Shown here in pieces: positions 28,327 through 37,071 of a stretch of 52,814 nucleotides of DNA; positions within the stretch are counted from its first letter, which is position 1; each line of letters starts with the position of its first letter. This DNA is from Flavobacteriaceae bacterium CG_4_10_14_3_um_filter_33_47 (GTDB lineage: Bacteria > Bacteroidota > Bacteroidia > Flavobacteriales > Flavobacteriaceae). Made by a program: the position numbers and the translations under genes. The DNA lies in the NCBI GenBank assembly GCA_002784145.1, contig PFKE01000010.1, forward strand, positions 1 to 52,814, given 5' to 3'. The notes beneath the pieces are model-generated. The model saw only the letters and a list, made by a program, of their open reading frames with translations. It searched no databases and was not told the DNA's origin.

Positions 28327-28794
28327 ATGAAAACAGTGCTACTCCTTCTTAGCCTAACATTTATAGTTTCATGTAAAAACAATTCTGAAACGAAAATAGA
28401 TGACAGCCAACTTGAAGCTTCTGCAAAAGAATTTACCATGAAAGGTGCTTGGAAATTAATTAGCTATTACAATTACCAAGACAATGAAGTTTCTGATACT
28501 ATAAGCGCCTCTGATACGAATAAACAAATTAAAATGTACACAGATACCAAAGTTATGTGGAGTAGATTTAGAGATTCTGATACCTTAGATTGGTTTGCCT
28601 ACGGAAATTATTCTATAGGCAATGGTATTTTAACGGAAGTATTGGATTATGGGTCTAAATCCATGAACGAAGCTATTAAAGAACAAAAAGAGTTCAATTT
28701 TAAATTAATTTTAGATGCCAATACATTTTCTCAAGTTCAAACAGACGAAGAAGGTAATGCTATCTATGCCGAAAATTATTTAAGAATTGAATAA
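28327..28794 (+). CDS. Lipocalin-like lipoprotein of unknown function
   Basis: 155 residues with signal peptide and lipobox (FIVSCK). The mature part begins KGAWKLISYYNY and ends with a beta-rich FKLILDANTFSQVQT pattern, resembling lipocalin-like (DUF4488-type) proteins of Bacteroidota. No binding residues can be assigned. An AT-only hairpin with a T-run follows directly, so it is probably its own unit rather than part of the hydrogenase island. Confidence 0.75.
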   Translation: MKTVLLLLSLTFIVSCKNNSETKIDDSQLEASAKEFTMKGAWKLISYYNYQDNEVSDTISASDTNKQIKMYTDTKVMWSRFRDSDTLDWFAYGNYSIGNGILTEVLDYGSKSMNEAIKEQKEFNFKLILDANTFSQVQTDEEGNAIYAENYLRIE

Positions 28795-28800
28795 TGAGTG

Positions 28801-28829
28801 AATTAATTAATTCAGTTAATTAATTTTTT
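28801..28829 (+). terminator. AT-only hairpin with T-run touching the nickel transporter start
   Basis: AATTAATTAA (28801-28810) pairs with TTAATTAATT (28816-28825) around TTCAG, followed by four T immediately before ATG 28830. It may end the lipocalin-like gene or hide the transporter start. The lack of G or C in the stem makes it weak. Confidence 0.5.
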
Positions 28830-29531
28830 ATGAGTGATTCTTTTCCTTTTATAGCCGCTTTAATCGCTTCAATTTTACATGTCATAACTGGCTCTGATCA
28901 TCTGGCTGCTGTGATTCCTTTCGCCATTGAGTCTAAAAAAAAAGCATGGAAAATTGGGCTTTTCTGGGGAATTGGTCATTTAATGGGTATGCTGGCTATT
29001 GGCATTTTGTTTTTGATATTTAGAGAACTCATTCCTGTTGAAAAAATCTCTGTTTATAGTGAGCAATTAGTGGGTATTGTTCTTTTACTTATTGGCGCTT
29101 GGTCTTTTTACAAAATATTTAAAGAGGAAAAGAAGCATAAACACTTGCATATACATGGCAATCATTCGGTTGTTATACATAAACATGAACATACTCATGC
29201 TCATGAGTCCTCTCATCAACACGCCCATAAAGAACCCTTAAAACAAAGCAGCGTTGCTTCATTATCTATAGGGTTTTTACATGGATTGGCTGGTATTTCT
29301 CATTTCCTGCTATTTATTCCTGTTGCTAGTTTTAAAAATCAAATAGATTCCATTTCATATTTAACAGGATTTAGCTGTGGCATTGTTCTGGCTATGACCA
29401 CTTTTGCTCTACTTATCGGGCAAATTTCATCGTTTAGTAAAAATGAGCATCATGACACGCTATTTAAAGGAATTAGATTTTCTGGTGGCCTTTTTGCAAT
29501 AATCATAGGTTTATACTGGCTGTTTTCTTAA
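28830..29531 (+). CDS. Nickel/cobalt transporter, NicO/UreH type
   Basis: 233-residue membrane protein with about six transmembrane helices. Helix 1 carries the His/Asp/His metal motif HVITGSDH (residues 17-24), and a second histidine-containing helix reads SIGFLHGLAGISHF. A loop at about residues 104-140 holds more than a dozen histidines (KHKHLHIHGNH, HEHTHAHES), fitting metal capture. Its stop overlaps the hypE stop by 4 bp (convergent). Beside two nickel hydrogenases, it most likely imports nickel for their active sites; export or cobalt transport cannot be excluded by sequence alone. Confidence 0.82.
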   Translation: MSDSFPFIAALIASILHVITGSDHLAAVIPFAIESKKKAWKIGLFWGIGHLMGMLAIGILFLIFRELIPVEKISVYSEQLVGIVLLLIGAWSFYKIFKEEKKHKHLHIHGNHSVVIHKHEHTHAHESSHQHAHKEPLKQSSVASLSIGFLHGLAGISHFLLFIPVASFKNQIDSISYLTGFSCGIVLAMTTFALLIGQISSFSKNEHHDTLFKGIRFSGGLFAIIIGLYWLFS

Positions 29532-30553
29532 CAAATTCTTGGTAACTGCTCTCCAATTAATGGCGTTACAATTCTCCTTCCACCTATTGAACTTTGCATG
29601 ACAACCTTGTTTGGATGTTCGTGGGTTACCTCACCTATTAATGCTGCATTTTTTCCTTTTTGGTCTTTCTTCATAAAATTCAAGACTTCCTTAGAAATTA
29701 AAGCATCAACGACCACTAAAAAAACACCTTCATTGGCAACATATAAAGGATCTAATCCTAAAATCTCACATGCCGCAGCCACTTGCTTTTCTAAAGGAAT
29801 TTTGTCCTCATAAATAAGGACACCTTGATTAATATCTTGAGCAATTTCAGATAATACGCTCGCAACGCCACCTCTGGTAGGATCTCTAAAAAGATGAATT
29901 TTATCTCCAAACTCATTTATAAGATCATTTACCAAAAAATTTAAATTGGTGGTATCACTTTCTATACTCGATTCAAACTCTAAGCCTTCTCGTTGAGACA
30001 TAATAGCCATACCATGTTGCGCTACATAGCCATTAAGCAGTATTTTATCTTCCACTTTAATGTGTTTTGTCGAAATGTTAGCTTTTGGATTTACTTCTCC
30101 AAACCCTGTAGTGTTAATAAATATTTTATCGCCTTTTCCTCTTTCAACTACTTTGGTATCTCCTGTTATTATCTGAACACCGCTTTCATCTGCGGCCTTT
30201 TTTATAGAATTTACAATGGTTATAAACTCATCCATTTTTAATCCTTCTTCAACAATAAATGCTAATGACAAAAACTTTGGAACAGCCCCACACATGGCGA
30301 CATCATTCACAGTTCCGTTAACGGCTAACTCTCCAATATTTCCACCTTTAAAAAAAATAGGCGACACCACAAAACTATCGGTTGAAATGGCTATTTTACC
30401 ATTAAAATCAACTATAGAGCCATCATGTTTTTGGTCTAAATAAGAATTGCTAAACGTTTTAAATACAATATCATCTAATAAATCTCGTGTCATTAAACCG
30501 CCACTTCCATGACCTAATTGAATGGTCTCGTATGCCCTTGTTCCTTTATCCAT
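29528..30553 (-). CDS. hypE: Hydrogenase maturation protein HypE
   Basis: 341 residues, AIR-synthase-like ATPase. It starts with QLGHGSGGLMTRDLL and ends with LPRIC. The C-terminal Cys341 is the residue that receives carbamoyl from HypF and is dehydrated to thiocyanate, the source of the cyanide ligands of the NiFe site. Last gene of the minus-strand operon, 2 bp behind hypD. Confidence 0.97.
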   Translation of the reverse strand: MDKGTRAYETIQLGHGSGGLMTRDLLDDIVFKTFSNSYLDQKHDGSIVDFNGKIAISTDSFVVSPIFFKGGNIGELAVNGTVNDVAMCGAVPKFLSLAFIVEEGLKMDEFITIVNSIKKAADESGVQIITGDTKVVERGKGDKIFINTTGFGEVNPKANISTKHIKVEDKILLNGYVAQHGMAIMSQREGLEFESSIESDTTNLNFLVNDLINEFGDKIHLFRDPTRGGVASVLSEIAQDINQGVLIYEDKIPLEKQVAAACEILGLDPLYVANEGVFLVVVDALISKEVLNFMKKDQKGKNAALIGEVTHEHPNKVVMQSSIGGRRIVTPLIGEQLPRIC

Positions 30554-30555
30554 AG

Positions 30556-31650
30556 TTATTCTGTGATTAGATTGCTTGAAAAATGATAGTATGCAGCACA
30601 GGCTCCTTCAGAGGAAACCATCGGCGCTCCAAGTGGATTTGAAGGCGTACAGGCCTTCCCAAATTGATTACATTGATGTGGTTTTTTAATGCCTTTTAAG
30701 ATATCTCCTGCAATACAATTAGGATTTTCTGGTACTTTCATGTGACTGATACCAAACTTTGTTTCAGCATCAAAAGCTTTAAATTCTTTATTTAAAACAT
30801 ATCCGCTATTAGGTATTTCTCCAATGCCTCTCCATTCTCTGTCTCCTACTTCAAATACTTGATGAATTACTTTTAACGCCGCTAAATTTCCTTCTTCTTT
30901 AACCACTCTGGAATACTGATTTTCAACGTTGTAAATTCCACTTTCAAGTTGCTTAACCGCCATGTAAATGCCTTGAACCAAGTCTAAAGGTTCAAAACCT
31001 GTAATTACAATAGGTATTTTGTATTTCTCTGCTAATGGATAATATTCTTTATAACCCATGATAGCACACACATGGCCAGCACCTAGAAAGGCGTTTATAT
31101 TACAAAATTTATCATCTAAAATAGCTTCCATAGCAGGAGGAACCAAAACATGTGAAACTAATATAGAATAATTTTTAAGTCCTTCTTTTTGGGCATGTAA
31201 AACAGATAAAGCATTCGCTGGCGCAGTGGTTTCAAAACCCACAGCAAAAAAGACGACTTCTTTATCTGGATTACTTTTAGCAATTTTCACAGCCTCAATG
31301 GGCGAATACAAAATTCTTAAATCGCCACCATTTGATTTTGCTTCCAATAAACTTTTTTTACTACCAGGTACTCTAATCATATCGCCAAAAGAACATACAA
31401 TAACGCCTTGCTCCAAAAGCTCAATAGCTTTATCTATTAAGTTTAAAGGTGTTACACAAACCGGACAACCTGGACCATGAATCATTTGAACATAATCAGG
31501 CAATAACTCAAGTATTCCATTTTTTACTAATCCATGAGTTTGACCACCACAAATTTCCATGATTTTCCATGTTTTTGTGACTGTTTTTTCAATAAGCTCT
31601 AAATAGCTTTTTGTTGCCTCTAAATTTCTATATTCTGTTAGATACTTCAT
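30556..31650 (-). CDS. hypD: Hydrogenase maturation protein HypD
   Basis: 364 residues, iron-sulfur scaffold on which Fe(CN)2CO is assembled with HypC. Key motifs: CGGQTHGLVKNGI (active Cys), HGPGCPVCVTP, ETTAPANA, and the C-terminal cluster-binding cysteines (CIAGDILKG ... HQCNQFGKACTPS ... SSEGACAAYY). The start codon overlaps the hypF stop (ATGA). Confidence 0.97.
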   Translation of the reverse strand: MKYLTEYRNLEATKSYLELIEKTVTKTWKIMEICGGQTHGLVKNGILELLPDYVQMIHGPGCPVCVTPLNLIDKAIELLEQGVIVCSFGDMIRVPGSKKSLLEAKSNGGDLRILYSPIEAVKIAKSNPDKEVVFFAVGFETTAPANALSVLHAQKEGLKNYSILVSHVLVPPAMEAILDDKFCNINAFLGAGHVCAIMGYKEYYPLAEKYKIPIVITGFEPLDLVQGIYMAVKQLESGIYNVENQYSRVVKEEGNLAALKVIHQVFEVGDREWRGIGEIPNSGYVLNKEFKAFDAETKFGISHMKVPENPNCIAGDILKGIKKPHQCNQFGKACTPSNPLGAPMVSSEGACAAYYHFSSNLITE

Positions 31651-33914
31651 TTATTGCTACATTGTAAGTAGTACATCATCTGCCCAAAAGAAATGTTTTC
31701 ATCATTAGGAGCTAAGTTAATGTTAAAATACAGTTTATATTCCTTTTCTCCAATTTCTTTAATCATATCTATCAAGGTGGTATTCTGAAAAACGCCACCA
31801 CTAAAAGCGATGTTTTTATACTGATATTTCTGAGCTATTTGAAATACATGAGATGTTAAGGTATAAAAAAAGTTTAGTATGACGTTCTCTTTTGAATTCC
31901 CTTTTTGAAAATCTAAATATAGATTAAAGATTAATTCTTTCGTTGGAATGAGGCCGTTTTCCGAAATTTTACAGTAAGCTTGGCATTTACTCAAATCATA
32001 GGTATCTATCAAACTCTCCATTAAAATGGCTGCTTCTCCTTCATAAGAATTAAAATCACAAATATTAAGCAAGGACGCAACCGCATCAAACAACCTTCCA
32101 ACAGAAGCCGTTTTTAATTTGTTTTTACTATTTAAAGTATGGTAAATTGAGATTTCATGACTCTCAAACTTTTCATTGAGAATATGTTCCATTTGAGGAT
32201 TTGATAACGATAATAAAGACAATCTTGGTTCTTTAGACATTTTATCACCTGCAAGCCAATCAAAATATTCAAAATGAGCAATTCGCTCCATGTTATTTGA
32301 ACGGTATTCAAAAAATTCTCCGCCCCAAATCTGGCCATCATCACCATAACCGGTTCCGTCCCAAATGACTCCTAAAACAGATTCTGAAGAATTAAATAAA
32401 TGATGTTCTCCTAAAACGGATGCAAAATGCGCTTTATGATGTTGAATTTTATGTAATTCTATTTTGTCTTTTATAGATAGCTCTTCTCCATACAAAGTGC
32501 TTTGATATCCTGAATGTGAATCAACCAATAAGACATCAGGCTTTTGTTCAAACACATTTATAAAATCTTGAACTACTTCTGTAAAACGTTTGTAAACATC
32601 AAAATTGTCAAGGTTACCTAAATATTGACTTAGATAAACATATGAATTAGGCGCATAGGCAATGGTACTTTTTAAATGTGCCCCTAAAGCCATGATTTTT
32701 TTATCTGATTTTACAGAAATATCAAATAAATTAGGGGCATAACCTCGAGATCTGCGGAATAAAACTTCTGTAATATATTTTTTACTAAACTTCACAACAG
32801 CATCATCCTGTGGATGCACAATTTTTAAATGGTGGTTTAAAAAATAATCTGCCACATGGTTTAGTTTTAAAAAGGCCTCTTCAAAATCATTTATAATTGG
32901 TGAGCCATGAATGTTGCCACTCGTAGCCACTATTGGGAATTTTAACTGATTTGCTAATAATTGTAATATCCCGGAATACGGTAACATAATCCCAATTTGA
33001 TTTAATCCTGGTGCAACAGCCTCTAAATTAATTTTACCTTTAAAACCCTTTGAATTAATAATATTTATAGGCCTTTCAACAGATTTAAGACTTTGTTCTT
33101 GTTTTTCAGTTATTGGCAATTCTTTTTTTAAAGCAACTAATGAAGGATATAAAACGGCAAATGGTTTATTAGGCCTATGTTTTTTATCTCTTAGTTTTTG
33201 AACCACTTGGCCATTCTCGGCATGACAACATAACAAATATCCGCTGGTATTTTTAATGGCAATAACATTTCCTTCTAATAAAAGATTAGCAACGCTTTTG
33301 AATAAATCATTCTTAGAAACCTCAACTTTTTTACCAGAATTATCAACTAAAAACAGATCTATTCCACAGGTTTTACAGGTATTTGTTTGTGAATGAAACC
33401 GTCTATCTTCAGGATTTGTGTATTCCTTGATACAATCATCACACATTGGAAAATCATCCATGCTGGTATGACTTCTTTCAAAAGGAAAGGTTTTAGTAAT
33501 GGCCCAACGCGGCCCACAATGAACACAAGTTGTAAAAGGATAATTATAACGCCTATTTTCACTGTTTTTTATATCTTTTTGGCAATCATCACAAATAGCA
33601 AAATCAGGCGTGAGTATTAAATCAAGCTGTCCACTTTTTTTTGAAGGAACTATATTAAAATCATCAAATTTTGGATACTGAATTTCATGAATTGAACTCT
33701 TTTTAATTTTAGAAACTGGTGGCGGAAAACTAATTAACTTTTCATAAAAACTATGAGTGGATTTTTCTGAACCTTGCACCAAAATAATAACGCCATGTTC
33801 GTCATTTGAAACAGAACCTTTTAACAAAAACTCTCTAGCTAGGTTATAAACATAAGGACGAAACCCTACACCTTGAACTTGTCCGGAGATTAAAATTTTA
33901 TAGGTATTTTGCAT
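31647..33914 (-). CDS. hypF: Carbamoyltransferase HypF
   Basis: 755 residues with all four domains in order: acylphosphatase (SGQVQGVGFRPYVYNLA, 7-24), twin zinc-finger motifs (CDDCQKDI ... CVHC and CDDCIKEY ... CKTC, about 107-185), YrdC-like ATP domain (about 200-380), and the Kae1/carbamoyltransferase domain with the metal-site HHKAHFASVLGEH and GVIWDGTGYGDDG. It makes the carbamoyl group that HypE turns into cyanide. It serves both hydrogenases, because no second copy is present here. Confidence 0.97.
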   Translation of the reverse strand: MQNTYKILISGQVQGVGFRPYVYNLAREFLLKGSVSNDEHGVIILVQGSEKSTHSFYEKLISFPPPVSKIKKSSIHEIQYPKFDDFNIVPSKKSGQLDLILTPDFAICDDCQKDIKNSENRRYNYPFTTCVHCGPRWAITKTFPFERSHTSMDDFPMCDDCIKEYTNPEDRRFHSQTNTCKTCGIDLFLVDNSGKKVEVSKNDLFKSVANLLLEGNVIAIKNTSGYLLCCHAENGQVVQKLRDKKHRPNKPFAVLYPSLVALKKELPITEKQEQSLKSVERPINIINSKGFKGKINLEAVAPGLNQIGIMLPYSGILQLLANQLKFPIVATSGNIHGSPIINDFEEAFLKLNHVADYFLNHHLKIVHPQDDAVVKFSKKYITEVLFRRSRGYAPNLFDISVKSDKKIMALGAHLKSTIAYAPNSYVYLSQYLGNLDNFDVYKRFTEVVQDFINVFEQKPDVLLVDSHSGYQSTLYGEELSIKDKIELHKIQHHKAHFASVLGEHHLFNSSESVLGVIWDGTGYGDDGQIWGGEFFEYRSNNMERIAHFEYFDWLAGDKMSKEPRLSLLSLSNPQMEHILNEKFESHEISIYHTLNSKNKLKTASVGRLFDAVASLLNICDFNSYEGEAAILMESLIDTYDLSKCQAYCKISENGLIPTKELIFNLYLDFQKGNSKENVILNFFYTLTSHVFQIAQKYQYKNIAFSGGVFQNTTLIDMIKEIGEKEYKLYFNINLAPNDENISFGQMMYYLQCSNK

Positions 33915-33945
33915 TAAGTTTTATAGTTTCAAACGTCCTATAAAT

Positions 33946-34479
33946 TTACGATAATTTTAAATGAAGTTTTTCTGATTGCTCGAAGATTTGATTAATTAAT
34001 TTAGGAATAACATCTTTCACTTTTTGGCTTAACTCAATAGTCATAGGATTTAATTCTTCAATAGAAATGGTAAACAGATGAATATCTGGAACTTTATCCA
34101 TTAGGTAAACGGCTTCAACCATATCCTTTAGACCAACATCATGAACGCTTAAAGCTGATGGAAAATCTGATGCAAATTTTGGACGGATTATAGAGATGGT
34201 TCCGGCTGGTTTTCCATCCATAGTAGCATCTACAAAAATAATGGTAGGATACACTTGAAAACAGCTAAGCAGTAAAAAGCCTCCTGTACCTCCATCAAGA
34301 ATATCTAAATACTCTGGAAGTGCTAATTTTGACATGTGCTGAATGGCATGCACACCAATACCTTCGTCTCCCATTAAATAATTACCAACACCCATAACAA
34401 GAATGCTTTTGGACTTGTCCTTTTCAAAAAAAAAGGAGTCACTACTAGTGGCAATGGGTACTCTTTCTGGTATTTTCAT
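33946..34479 (-). CDS. hyaD: Hydrogenase maturation endopeptidase for the group 1 enzyme (HyaD/HupD family)
   Basis: 177 residues. GVGNYLMGDEGIGVHAIQHM carries the nickel-probing acidic residue, FVDATMDG the second, and SVHDVG the histidine. It cuts the C-terminal tail of HyaB once nickel is in place. The family start lies about 27 residues in (ILVMGVGN); the N-terminal extension is odd but the frame gives no clear later ATG. It is separated from hyaC by a hairpin. Confidence 0.92.
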   Translation of the reverse strand: MKIPERVPIATSSDSFFFEKDKSKSILVMGVGNYLMGDEGIGVHAIQHMSKLALPEYLDILDGGTGGFLLLSCFQVYPTIIFVDATMDGKPAGTISIIRPKFASDFPSALSVHDVGLKDMVEAVYLMDKVPDIHLFTISIEELNPMTIELSQKVKDVIPKLINQIFEQSEKLHLKLS

Positions 34480-34493
34480 ACTTTAAAATAAAA

Positions 34494-34541
34494 AATAAAT
34501 TCATTCAAATCCAAAATTCTAGGCATTAGAATGAATTTATT
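34494..34541 (-). terminator. Hairpin with T-run between hyaC and hyaD
   Basis: Read on the minus strand, a 13-bp perfect inverted repeat (arms 34541-34529 and 34506-34494, with 22 bases between) is followed by a T-rich run. It lies inside an apparent operon, between structural and maturation genes. It may lower downstream expression or protect the 3' end of the hyaABC message. Confidence 0.55.
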
Positions 34542-34556
34542 ATCAATTAATAACAT

Positions 34557-35309
34557 TTATTTAGTAGCTACAATGCCTTTCTCTTCTTTAATTTCTATTT
34601 CTTCTTCATTATGGGCATGTTTAAGTCGTTCATCGCATACAAACTTATAACCTCCAAACATAGAAGATACTTCTCCTCTACCTTCCAACCAATCATGATA
34701 GAATACTAAATAGACATGAACCATAGCAAAGAATATAAATAACCACATGGCTGCATGGTGTATGCTTCTAACCAAAAAATCACCACCAAAAAGTGGAATG
34801 ACCCATGTAAACATTTTAGGTAACCACCATGAAGCCATATCGCCATACAAAGCAAAACCAGTAATGATTTGAACTAAAGCTAAGACAAACATAAAAATAT
34901 AGGAAAGTGTAGCCACACTATTGTGACCTATACTGATTTTGGTTACATCTTCTTCTTTTTCGTTCATTAACATGATGTCAATCTTCATGACATGCCAGAA
35001 ATTGTTCCAGTTTTTTTTGGTAAACGGCCAAAAGGCTTTCCAACTGGCAAATCTATTTCCAGCAAAAGCCCAATAAACCCTCAATATCATCACAAAAAAG
35101 AACAAATAAGCGGCTGTAAAATGCAAAAATCTAACAATACCAAAAGAATGCAAATTGGTGGCTTCAGCACTTGATAATATAGCTGGTGGATTAGCAATTA
35201 AAAACCCCGTAATAACCAATACAAACAAAGCAAGAACATTTAACCAATGAAAGATCCTGACAGGTAATTCCCAGACGTAAACACGTTTAAAATTTCTTAT
35301 TTTTTTCAT
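34557..35309 (-). CDS. hyaC: [NiFe]-hydrogenase b-type cytochrome subunit
   Basis: 250 residues, four or more transmembrane helices. Histidines suited to haem b include FHWLNVLALF near residue 20, LHFTAAY near 62, and SIHHAAMWLF with MVHVYLVFYHDW towards the C-terminus. It anchors the hydrogenase to the membrane and passes electrons to quinone. It lies 14 bp behind hyaB, and the family's usual order (small, large, cytochrome) is kept. Confidence 0.93.
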   Translation of the reverse strand: MKKIRNFKRVYVWELPVRIFHWLNVLALFVLVITGFLIANPPAILSSAEATNLHSFGIVRFLHFTAAYLFFFVMILRVYWAFAGNRFASWKAFWPFTKKNWNNFWHVMKIDIMLMNEKEEDVTKISIGHNSVATLSYIFMFVLALVQIITGFALYGDMASWWLPKMFTWVIPLFGGDFLVRSIHHAAMWLFIFFAMVHVYLVFYHDWLEGRGEVSSMFGGYKFVCDERLKHAHNEEEIEIKEEKGIVATK

Positions 35310-35323
35310 GCCCTTTTATTTAG

Positions 35324-37060
35324 CTAAATTTCACAGCTTCCAACATTCTGAACTTTGGAAATATGATTACCATGCTCATCATACAAATGAACCGCACAAG
35401 CAATACAAGGATCAAAGGAATGGATGGTTCTAATAATTTCCAAGGGTAATTCAGGATCTGCAACAGGCGTTCCAATTAAACAAGACTCATATGCAGAACG
35501 TACCCCTTTTGGATCTCGTGGTGATGCATTCCAAGTACTTGGAACCACTTGTTGATAATTGGCGGTTTTTCCATCTTTTATTCGAATCCAATGCGCTAAA
35601 GCACCTCTAGGAGCTTCCATGTACCCTACGCCTTTTGCTTCTGCTGGCCAGGTGGAAGGTTCCCAATTTTCAGTATTTGCCATGCGTTCATCACCATTTT
35701 TTATGTTTCTTATCAAAGTATCATAAAACTCCATAGTCCAATTAGCTACCAATTGTGTTTCAATACCTCTGGCAGCGGTTCTTCCTAATGTTGAGAAAAG
35801 AGCATCAACTGGTACATTTAAATATCCTAAAGCAGCATTAACGGCTTCTTGAATTTCTTTGTTTCCTCGAGCATATCCAACAAGAAGTCTGGCTAACGGA
35901 CCTACTTCCATTGGCATTCCTTTCCATCTTGGAGTTTTAATGAAGCTATACTTTTCTTCAACATTTAAATGCTCGTAAGGTGGTTTTGGACCAGAATATT
36001 TAATATTGGTTTCTCCTTCCCATGGATGTCTTCCTGTATCTTTACCTTCAGCATAATTATCGTACCAAGAATTATTTACAAACTCTTCTATTTCTTCACT
36101 GCTTCTATGGTTTACATCTATGACTTTAGATAGGTCTCTGTTTAAAATAATACCTTGCGGGAATTTAAAATTAGATTGATCTGCATAACCATTGGTTGGA
36201 AAATCACCATACGACATATAATTACCAAAGCCTTTTCCGATCGCTCCCCAATCCTTATAGAAGGATGCAATGGCTAAAAGGTCTGGAATATATACTTGTT
36301 CTATAAATCGTTTTCCTTCTTCTAAAAGCGATTTAACCATGGCTAATCGCTCTGCGTTAATACCACCAGGATTTTCGGTATTTATGGCACAAGCCATACC
36401 ACCAACCAGATAATTTGGGTGTGGATTTTTACCTCCAAAAATGGTATGAACTTTAACAATTTCTTTTTGCCATTCAAGGGCTTCCAAATAATGGGCTACT
36501 GCCAACAAATTGACCTCTGCAGGCAATTTCATTTGAGAATGTCCCCAATATCCATTTGCAAAAATTCCTAATTGGCCGCTTTCAACAAATTTTGTAATTC
36601 GTTTTTTAATATCTGAAAAATAGCCCGGTGAACTTTTTGGCCAACTGGATATGCTTTGAGCCAGTTCAGAAGTTTTTTGTGGATCTGCCTTTAAAGCATT
36701 GACCACATCTACCCAATCTAAAGCATGTAAATGATAGAAATGTACTGTATGGTCGTGCATATATAATGCACCTTCCATAATATTTCTTACCATTTCGGCA
36801 TTAGGTGGCACTGCAATACCTAAAGCATCTTCTACCGCTCTTACAGAGGTTAAAGCATGCACTGTTGTACAAACCCCACAAGTTCTTTGTACAAAAGCCC
36901 AGACATCTCTTGGATCTCGTCCTTTAACAATTTGTTCAATACCTCTAACCATGGTACTGGAACTGTAAGCATCTACAATTATTCCGTCTTTAATTTCTGC
37001 TTCAATTCTTAAATGACCCTCAATTCTGGTAACAGGATCAACAACTATTCTATCTGCCAT
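35324..37060 (-). CDS. hyaB: Group 1d [NiFe]-hydrogenase large subunit
   Basis: 578 residues with the NiFe site. L1 motif RTCGVCTTVH has Cys61 and Cys64; L2 motif DPCIACAVH has Cys552 and Cys555. Cleavage after His558 would remove a 20-residue tail, somewhat longer than the roughly 15 residues in well-studied homologues. The first residues (VVDPVTRIEGHLRIE) are classical. It oxidises H2 on the periplasmic side after export with HyaA. Co-transcribed with hyaA (11 bp apart) and hyaC. Confidence 0.97.
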   Translation of the reverse strand: MADRIVVDPVTRIEGHLRIEAEIKDGIIVDAYSSSTMVRGIEQIVKGRDPRDVWAFVQRTCGVCTTVHALTSVRAVEDALGIAVPPNAEMVRNIMEGALYMHDHTVHFYHLHALDWVDVVNALKADPQKTSELAQSISSWPKSSPGYFSDIKKRITKFVESGQLGIFANGYWGHSQMKLPAEVNLLAVAHYLEALEWQKEIVKVHTIFGGKNPHPNYLVGGMACAINTENPGGINAERLAMVKSLLEEGKRFIEQVYIPDLLAIASFYKDWGAIGKGFGNYMSYGDFPTNGYADQSNFKFPQGIILNRDLSKVIDVNHRSSEEIEEFVNNSWYDNYAEGKDTGRHPWEGETNIKYSGPKPPYEHLNVEEKYSFIKTPRWKGMPMEVGPLARLLVGYARGNKEIQEAVNAALGYLNVPVDALFSTLGRTAARGIETQLVANWTMEFYDTLIRNIKNGDERMANTENWEPSTWPAEAKGVGYMEAPRGALAHWIRIKDGKTANYQQVVPSTWNASPRDPKGVRSAYESCLIGTPVADPELPLEIIRTIHSFDPCIACAVHLYDEHGNHISKVQNVGSCEI

Positions 37061-37071
37061 AATATTAAATT

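Noticed and set aside
28799-28814. TGA ... TCA palindrome before the nickel transporter as a fourth Crp/Fnr site
   Set aside because: The half-sites are 10 bp apart rather than 6 and form part of the AT-only hairpin.
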